DNA from: Bacteroidales bacterium
GTDB taxonomy: Bacteria > Bacteroidota > Bacteroidia > Bacteroidales > UBA1715
DNA: 31,875 nucleotides
Assembly: GCA_016714605.1 (NCBI GenBank)
Contig: JADKDL010000024.1
Coordinates: 1 to 31,875, forward strand
Direction: 5' to 3'
The position numbers were made by a program, and so were the translations under genes. The stretch's first letter is position 1, and every line of letters starts with the position of its first letter. A model generated the notes under the pieces. The model worked only from the letters and a program-made list of their open reading frames with translations. It had not been told where the DNA came from and searched no databases. This document shows, piece after piece, positions 26,884 through 31,875 of the stretch.

Positions 26884-27873
26884 ATGAAAAAGGTGATGTA
26901 TAAAATAGATGAAGTTATTAGTTTAATAAATGCAGGTAAAAAATTATTATTAGCTGGAGATGAAGAGCTACTTAAGCAACTCCCAAAAGGTGATTGGATT
27001 GGAGGTTCTATTCCATATTTCATGGCTGAGAATGGAGGTATGGTTTCTAAAGAATTAATTCAAGTTAATGAAATTCCAAATTTTGTAAAAGAAATTACTT
27101 TAAAAAGTTACGATATTGCAACAATAAAAAATATTTATAAAGAGGGGTATGATAATGGATTTTCAATTGTTATTATTCCAAGTTCAAGCGATACGCATTT
27201 GTCGTTTGCAATTAATGCACCAGATTATAAAGATTTTGCAACGAAACCGCTCATTGGCTGGATATCTGGAGTACTACTCGACGAACTGGGTAAAAAAACA
27301 CCCAAAACATTTATTGGTTCGGGTAGTTCAATAAGTGATAAAAATGCAGTAGTAATGCATGTAAGTTTACCTTCCGGAAAATATGCAGATTTGAGTATTG
27401 TCAATATTTTTAATCAAGGTAAGGGAGATACGATTGAATTTATTGAATCTGGATTTCAGGCAAAAGATGCTATAATAAATGGTTCTAAACAGAACTTTGC
27501 CGATTATGTAATTGAAAAAAATCTCGATATTCGTTTACCGCTTGTCGCAGACTATAGTTCTACAATGATTAACATCAGTTTCCAGTCAGTTAATAAAGAA
27601 AATAAAACTGTAGATTTCTATGCTCCTGTTTTTAAAGGTATTTCTTATAAACATGCTGCACCAATTCAAGATTATATAAAAGAATTTACACAACTTATTC
27701 CTGATAAAGGAGAAGATGAAATTACATTTTAATGTAATTGTATTTTAAATTATTTATACTCTGAGTTAGAAGGTAAAAAAACGGGTACAATAACTGGCCT
27801 AATTACATTTGGAGAAATAGCTTACCAGTTGCTTAATCAGACTATGGTAAATCTTGAAATAAAAGACTTATAG
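26884..27873 (+). pseudogene. FIST-like putative sensor protein (DUF6976-like), cut by an in-frame stop
   Basis: The main open part gives 282 residues, up to TAA at 27730-27732. It begins KIDEVISLINAGKKLLLAGD, followed by LLKQLPKGDWIGGSIPYFMA, and includes FIGSGSSISDKNAVVMHVSL and GFQAKDAIINGSKQNFADYV. I associate this with the DUF6976 family, distantly FIST-like, but cannot verify it. After the TAA the same frame stays open for 46 codons and reads CNCILNYLYSELEGKK, TGLITFGEIAYQLLNQTMVN, ending at 27873. A GEI-containing tail is what FIST C-terminal domains carry, so the stop appears to remove the real end; a sense codon at 27730 would give about 329 residues. FIST-type proteins sense small molecules in front of signalling proteins, and the next gene is a chemoreceptor. 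I use ATG 26884 (GTG 26881 is possible). Confidence 0.65.
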
Positions 27874-27884
27874 ACTTAATAATT

Positions 27885-28029
27885 TTAGCCTTCTATATCA
27901 ATGTTGTTTAGTTAAACAATTATAAATTCTTTCGTTATTTGTTTTACTCTTCGACTTCGCTCAGAGTCCGGTTGGCTGAGCGGAGTCGAAGCCAGTATTC
28001 ACTAACTAAACGACATTAGCCTTCTATAT
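27885..28029. repeat. MITE-like palindromic insertion with 14-base flanking direct repeats
   Basis: TTAGCCTTCTATAT occurs at 27885-27898 and again at 28016-28029. Just inside are GTTGTTTAGTTA (27903-27914) and TAACTAAACGAC (28003-28014), inverted with one mismatch. The centre has CTTCGACTTCGCTCAG (27949-27964) inverted as CTGAGCGGAGTCGAAG (27976-27991), also one mismatch. The whole piece of 131 bases has no gene. Its form suggests a non-autonomous mobile element with a duplicated target. The rest of 28030-28303 is plain AT-rich sequence. Confidence 0.6.
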
Positions 28030-28303
28030 GGTTATTATTTTATCATAGAGAAGGATATATTTTAATTTAGCTCTAAAAAGTTAATTATCATTTAACCAGA
28101 TTAGAAAGTTTAATATAAGCACCCTTTGTAAAGAAAAAATCTGTAGTACACAAATGTGAAATTTAAAACACTCAATTTATTAAAAAACAGTTTTTTTGTC
28201 AGATTTGTTGCAATGTTGGTTAAAACTTTTAAAAAATATATACTTAACACTTCATTATTAAGTCAGTTAATTTATTTTATGTTATTCTAAATCGTTTGAA
28301 ATT

Positions 28304-29422
28304 ATGAATCAGTATGTTATTGTTTTTATCGTTACTTTAGGAAGCATCTTACCTGCATACTTCATTTTAAAGGCTATTTTTGGGAAATCCATAATGTTTA
28401 CCGTAGGTATTTGGACAGTTAGTTTCACCCTTTTTTGCTGTTATATTTATTACTTAGCAGGCTCGTTTGGTGTTACCTCTCTTTATTGGACTGTACCTGT
28501 AGGATTTTCTGTAGGAACAGTAGTGTACCTCTATTTAAATAAAATCCTTAAAATTCCGCTCAAACGCATGATTGAAAATGTTAAACTCCTTTCTGAGGGC
28601 GATTTAACAATCAGTATCAACGATTCAAATGCTAAAAATGAATTGAAAGTTCTAAACGATTCAATAAAGCAAATGATTGATAATATGAACAGAGTGGTAA
28701 ATGAAATAAAAACAAGTGCCGAAGAGTTAGAAATTGCCAGTAATGAACTGAGTTCTACCTCAGAGCAATTGTCTGAAGCAGCTTCAGAACAGGCTTCATC
28801 GTTCGAAGAAGTCTCTTCAACCATGGAGGAGATGACTGCTAATATTGATTATAATACCAGTACATCAAAAGAAACTGAGACAATTGCGATTCAGGTATCT
28901 AAAAGTATCGATTTAGTTAGTAGTTCGGCCAAAGAAAGTCTCGAATCGGTTAATGCTATCTTTAATAAAATAAACATAATAAACGATATTTCTTTTCAGA
29001 CCAATATGCTCGCATTGAATGCTGCCGTAGAAGCTGCACGTGCAGGCGAACATGGCAAAGGCTTTGCTGTTGTGGCTGCCGAAGTTAGGAGACTGGCAGA
29101 ACGTAGCAAGAAAGCTGCCGAAGAGATTGTTTCTCTCGCAAATCAAAGCTTAAAAGCTACCGAAAAATCGGGTCAATTAATGTTTGAAATAATACCAGAT
29201 ATTGAAAAGACCGCTCAACTGGTACAAGACATTACCGCTTCGAGTATAGAGCAAAATAGTGGAGCAAATCAAGTAAACACTGCTATTCAACAGCTAAATA
29301 CTGTAGCTCAGCAAAATGCGTTAACTTCAGAGCAAATGTCAGCAAAGGCCGAAATTCTTTTAGTACATTCTGAAAAATTGAATGAGACAATTTCATATTT
29401 TAAGACAACAAATGCAAAATAG
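28304..29422 (+). CDS. Methyl-accepting chemotaxis protein with membrane anchor but no periplasmic sensor
   Basis: A 372-residue transducer. Three hydrophobic helices fill about 3-24, 30-52 and 60-80 with only short loops, so there is no extracytoplasmic ligand-binding domain. A HAMP-like segment follows (IPLKRMIENVKLLSEGDLTI), then a long coiled-coil signalling domain. The hairpin tip, about residues 225-270, is well conserved: INDISFQTNMLALNAAVEAA then RAGEHGKGFAVVAAEVRRLA, which binds CheA and CheW. Methylation helices are visible (SSFEEVSSTMEEMTANI). No CheB/CheR tether is at the C-terminus. Chemoreceptors are rare in Bacteroidota, and no che genes are in the window, so it depends on genes elsewhere. 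With the FIST-like gene upstream (gap 430 bases) it may be a cytoplasm-facing sensor; this is inference. Confidence 0.9.
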   Translation: MNQYVIVFIVTLGSILPAYFILKAIFGKSIMFTVGIWTVSFTLFCCYIYYLAGSFGVTSLYWTVPVGFSVGTVVYLYLNKILKIPLKRMIENVKLLSEGDLTISINDSNAKNELKVLNDSIKQMIDNMNRVVNEIKTSAEELEIASNELSSTSEQLSEAASEQASSFEEVSSTMEEMTANIDYNTSTSKETETIAIQVSKSIDLVSSSAKESLESVNAIFNKINIINDISFQTNMLALNAAVEAARAGEHGKGFAVVAAEVRRLAERSKKAAEEIVSLANQSLKATEKSGQLMFEIIPDIEKTAQLVQDITASSIEQNSGANQVNTAIQQLNTVAQQNALTSEQMSAKAEILLVHSEKLNETISYFKTTNAK

Positions 29423-29496
29423 AGAATACTACTTATAAAACAGCTTACCTATTTTATGAAATTGATACCGGTATTTATAAATATACCACCAATTAT

Positions 29497-29595
29497 GTAG
29501 GGGCAATCCTATGTGGTTGCCCAAAAACCCTACGTGGTTGCCGAAAAAACCTGTTTTTTTTTCCACGATAAAACCCAAATCAAGTATTTGCCCCA
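29497..29595. repeat. Hairpin repeats with GGGGCAA / TTGCCC motifs
   Basis: GGGCAA (29501-29506) pairs with TTGCCC (29517-29522), around TCCTATGTGG. A second partial copy, CCTACGTGGTTGCC, follows at 29528-29541 after ACCA-rich spacing, and TTGCCCC at about 29588 can pair with the first GGGGCAA. Nothing coding is present. This is a dispersed palindrome type, not a CRISPR: there are no spacers of equal length. Confidence 0.5.
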
Positions 29596-29605
29596 AAAAA
29601 AAACT

Positions 29606-29962
29606 ACAGTGTCAGGGAAAACGTATTTAAAAATAATTCTAAATTAATTTGTTTGTTAAATAAAACTATTCCAAATAGTAATAATTTTTTAAGCCACAGA
29701 GTGGCGTTATTATGGTAGCTACAATACATAGTGCACCAAAGCCTCGTTAGAGGCGACATTATAATTCTTAATGTTAAATAGAATCGACATAAGTTCTACC
29801 ATAATGTCGCACCTGACGGTGCTAAAATAGCGTTGAACGGCTATTCTACCATAATTTCGTGCCTACAGCACTTTTTTTTTGTGCTGTCGTTGAAAACGAA
29901 TATCTGTCAAAAAACTAAAGAATAGATTAATAAAGTTAAATGCGTTTCCCCTGACCACAGTG
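29606..29962. repeat. 357-base element bounded by long imperfect inverted repeats
   Basis: The left end begins ACAGTGTCAGGGAAAACG (arm 29606-29629). The right end, 29937-29962, reads TAAATGCGTTTCCCCTGACC and then ACAGTG. They are inverse copies with a few differences and a two-base gap. Between them lie hairpins: GCCACAGAGTGGC (29693-29705), GCCTCGTTAGAGGC (29741-29754), GCACCTGACGGTGC (29809-29822) and a T-rich GTGC...GCAC hairpin near 29860-29887. CTACCATAAT and ATTATGGTAG are further pairs. No transposase is inside. It could be a MITE whose helper element is elsewhere. Confidence 0.55.
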
Positions 29963-29990
29963 CAATGAACTGAGGTCTTTTAAAATATTT

Positions 29991-30413
29991 TTACCTACCT
30001 ACTTTTCTCTTTTTAAATTTCAGTTTAGCGCCAATCCTTCTAAATATATTTGGTTTTTTATTAGCATTATGTTTATTAGCTTTTTTTTCATTCTGATTCA
30101 TTCGGTACCTTACATCGGGGTGCTGAATTCTATTCTGATGGGCATAATAATCTTTTCTTTCCTGTTTTTCTATTTTTTTATTTCGTCTAGATTTGCCCAG
30201 TTTTGTTTTGGGTTCTGCCTTTAACTCATCATCTTTTTCTTTTTTCTCTTCCGCTTCTTGTTGCGTATTTCCAGGCTTCCAAGCACCTTTTTTGTCATCT
30301 TTTTTATCATATTTCACCCCAGATTGTGGAGGAGCTTGTGCCAAAGAACAATATCCGGAGAGAATAAACACTAAAAAAAATAAGTATAATATGGGTTGTT
30401 TATTTTTCGACAT
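29991..30413 (-). CDS. Exported basic, low-complexity protein, function unknown
   Basis: A 140-residue protein. The signal peptide is clear: SKNKQPILYLFFLVFILSGY followed by CSLAQA. The mature chain is exceptionally charged, with clusters such as DKKDDKKGAWKPGN, EEKKEKDDELK and KKANKHNANKKPN, and a strongly basic end (FRRIGAKLKFKKRKVGR). It has almost no hydrophobic core, so it is likely disordered. I do not recognise the family. Small exported Lys-rich proteins of this kind are common and uncharacterised in Bacteroidota. The start ATG at 30413 follows an AAAAGG site. It is divergent from the Crp-like gene, 98 bases away. Confidence 0.7.
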   Translation of the reverse strand: MSKNKQPILYLFFLVFILSGYCSLAQAPPQSGVKYDKKDDKKGAWKPGNTQQEAEEKKEKDDELKAEPKTKLGKSRRNKKIEKQERKDYYAHQNRIQHPDVRYRMNQNEKKANKHNANKKPNIFRRIGAKLKFKKRKVGR

Positions 30414-30511
30414 CCTTTTGTATTTCCATTTTATTTAAATTATCCTTAAATTAGTTAAAATTAGTAAATATTTAAATCATTTTTGTTTAATTATTTTCAA
30501 AATGAAATTAC

Positions 30512-31083
30512 ATGATTGAAATATTTGATTTATTTATCAGAACCAATATTACAACTGATGAAGAACAAATTTCACAAATAAAGAAAGTTTTTTCTTTTCG
30601 GCAATTTAATCGGCATGAATTGATTCTTGTTGCCGATGAGGTTTGTAGTAATTTCTATTTCATTGCAAAAGGGGGTGTGCGCATATACTTTCTTACTCCA
30701 AACGGACAAGAAAAAACCAGATTCATTACCTTAGATAATTCTATAATCACATCGCTATCAAGCTTCATAACGAAGCAACCTTCGGTAGAATATTTAGAAA
30801 CTATTGATGTTACTCAGGTTTTTACGGTAGATTATGATGGTTTTTTCTACCTTGTAAATAACTCGTTAGCTTGGGAACGGTTTTATAGAAAGATTTTAGA
30901 AACAGCATATCTGGTACAGACTAAAAGAATAGAAATAAGAACTACTATGTCTGCCAAGCAACGTTTCGAATGGCTTATAAATGAAAATCGGAACTATTGC
31001 AACGTGTGTCAAATAGAATACTTGCTTCATATCTAGATATTACTCAAGAAACCTTAAGCAGACTTAAATCAAGTAAAGCTTAG
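30512..31083 (+). CDS. Crp/Fnr-type transcriptional regulator, frameshifted near the C-terminus
   Basis: A cyclic-nucleotide-binding-like regulator of the short Bacteroidota type. The cNMP-like beta-barrel is at about 10-130 (FSFRQFNRHELILVADEVCS, NFYFIAKGGVRIYFL, TPNGQEKTRFI). The long helix AYLVQTKRIEIRTTMSAKQR follows, then FEWLINENR. The open frame then runs to an out-of-phase stop at 31036, but one frame over the family ending is present: LLQRVSNRILASYLDITQET, LSRLKSSKA, stop at 31083. This is the DNA-binding helix-turn-helix. A C missing near 30989 (CCGGAA expected, CGGAA seen) restores GAAAATCCGGAACTA, giving ENPELLQR and 190 residues. Effector unknown; the barrel lacks an obvious cAMP-binding Arg-Glu pair. 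I expect the break is a sequence error. Confidence 0.82.
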
Positions 31084-31164
31084 CGTAATATTTTTTTTTG
31101 ATGTATATCAATGTTTCCTGAGTTTAATACTTGTAATTTTATTAAAATTATAAATTTTAATAAA

Positions 31165-31656
31165 ATGGAAACAACTGTTTTGACTTTTAAATATAAAAAA
31201 ACAGAATCAGTAAAAACATTATTATTTGTAGTACTTCTCTCAGGTTTGTATTTTGCAGTTATCAATAAATCTTATTTAGGCCTTATTATAGCTTGTATAG
31301 GCCTTTATTTTATTATTACAAGCAAAGGAATTGTATTAGATTTCGGTAATAAAAAAATTAAAAGAGCACGGTTATTTAGAAAATGGTCTATAGGAAGTTG
31401 GAATACAATACCTCAAATCAAATACATTTCTGTTTTCGGAACCACTATGACTTATACCCCTACCAGTTTGAGTGGCAGGGGTATATGTTTGAGAGAAAAA
31501 GTCTATTCTGTAAGTTTGGTACACGATAAAAACAAAAAAATGTTTGTGTATGAAGCCAAATCGCCCCAAGAAGCCATAGACAAGGCACAAATTATTTCAA
31601 AACACTTTAGTGTAAGAATTTATGATGCAACAGCACCAAAAGGTAAGTGGATTTGA
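31165..31656 (+). CDS. Small membrane protein with two helices, function unknown
   Basis: A 163-residue protein. Two hydrophobic helices cover about 17-34 (VKTLLFVVLLSGLYFAVI) and 36-52 (YLGLIIACIGLYFIIT). They are followed by a soluble beta-rich domain (GIVLDFGNKKIKRARLFRKW, then ISVFGTTMTYTPTSLSGRGI) ending with KHFSVRIYDATAPKGKWI. The middle looks like a PH-like or DUF-type cytoplasmic domain of membrane proteins, which I cannot name. ATG 31165 is preferred over the earlier frame opening at 31111, since an A-rich leader lies before it and the earlier codons are AT-rich filler. It lies 82 bases after the Crp-like gene and could be its target, but no operator was found. Confidence 0.68.
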   Translation: METTVLTFKYKKTESVKTLLFVVLLSGLYFAVINKSYLGLIIACIGLYFIITSKGIVLDFGNKKIKRARLFRKWSIGSWNTIPQIKYISVFGTTMTYTPTSLSGRGICLREKVYSVSLVHDKNKKMFVYEAKSPQEAIDKAQIISKHFSVRIYDATAPKGKWI

Positions 31657-31813
31657 TTTTTTTTCGCTAATTTTGAAACTGTACTATAATTGTACAATTT
31701 TATATATTTTTCATATTTATAGCATTTATACTTTTTAACATTCAAGATATAATTTCTTTCTATAATAGTTTTAACTTGCTTTCGTTTGATTATCTAATCA
31801 ATTTTAGTTCACA

Positions 31814-31875
31814 ATGAAGATTTTACTCAGTTTCTCCCTTATTATCGCGTTAGCTCTATTTGCTTGTACAGATAC
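31814..31875 (+). CDS. Partial lipoprotein, window ends in the gene
   Basis: The ATG at 31814 starts MKILLSFSLIIALALFACTD, a lipoprotein signal peptide whose LFAC lipobox places the lipidated Cys at residue 18. The reading frame is still open at the last base. Nothing can be said of the mature domain. The 150-base gap before it is AT-rich; I see no clear promoter. Confidence 0.7.
   Translation, partial: MKILLSFSLIIALALFACTD

Noticed and set aside
29497..29595. Short repeats resembling a CRISPR
   Set aside because: Only two partial copies with a spacing of 5 bases, and they are self-complementary; there are no spacers and no cas genes.

Overview
The window is low-GC DNA from a member of the Bacteroidota. 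Evidence for this is a giant protein built of SprB-type repeats, TAnnTTTG-like promoter boxes, A-rich translation starts, an exported beta-helix protein with Bacteroidota-style accessory domains, and the gene order dxr-rseP. There is no rRNA or tRNA, and I see no CRISPR array. A methyl-accepting chemotaxis protein is present, which is uncommon in this phylum.

Left part (1-5200): a badly frameshifted secreted pectate-lyase-like gene (minus strand), an unrecognised four-helix membrane protein, the remnant of an IS1634-family transposase, and a small stand-alone protein of the type I restriction HsdR N-terminal domain kind. Housekeeping block (5200-10273, minus strand): an M23 envelope peptidase, dxr (isoprenoid synthesis), rseP-type site-2 protease and an ABC-F ATPase, closely spaced and probably co-transcribed. 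A 550-base gap of nested palindromes follows. Then come a diacylglycerol/undecaprenol kinase, a small conserved protein, an isopropylmalate/citramalate-synthase-family enzyme, and prfC (release factor 3).

Centre (16097-22711): one uninterrupted gene for a 2204-residue exported protein made of 27 SprB-type repeats of about 76 residues and a C-terminal OmpA-like peptidoglycan-binding domain. Next to it (22923-26341) is a two-gene DUF262 / DUF262-DUF1524 cassette, resembling GmrSD/SspE-type restriction of modified DNA. A 10-base inverted repeat flanks it, and a structured attC-like element follows it.

Right part (26590-31875): a small protein, a FIST-like (possibly DUF6976) putative sensor gene cut by an in-frame stop, a chemoreceptor without a periplasmic sensor domain, two palindromic MITE-like elements, a basic exported protein, a Crp/Fnr-type regulator broken by one missing base, a membrane protein, and the first codons of a lipoprotein.

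Single-base frameshifts fall in dxr, prfC and the crp-like gene, and a cluster of them falls in the pectate-lyase-like gene. Because dxr and the P-loop of prfC are unlikely to be lost in an otherwise normal genome, I read several of these as sequence errors, but the reads would have to decide. The most interesting biology is the SprB-repeat/OmpA protein, the DUF262 pair with its flanking repeats, and the FIST-like/chemoreceptor pair.
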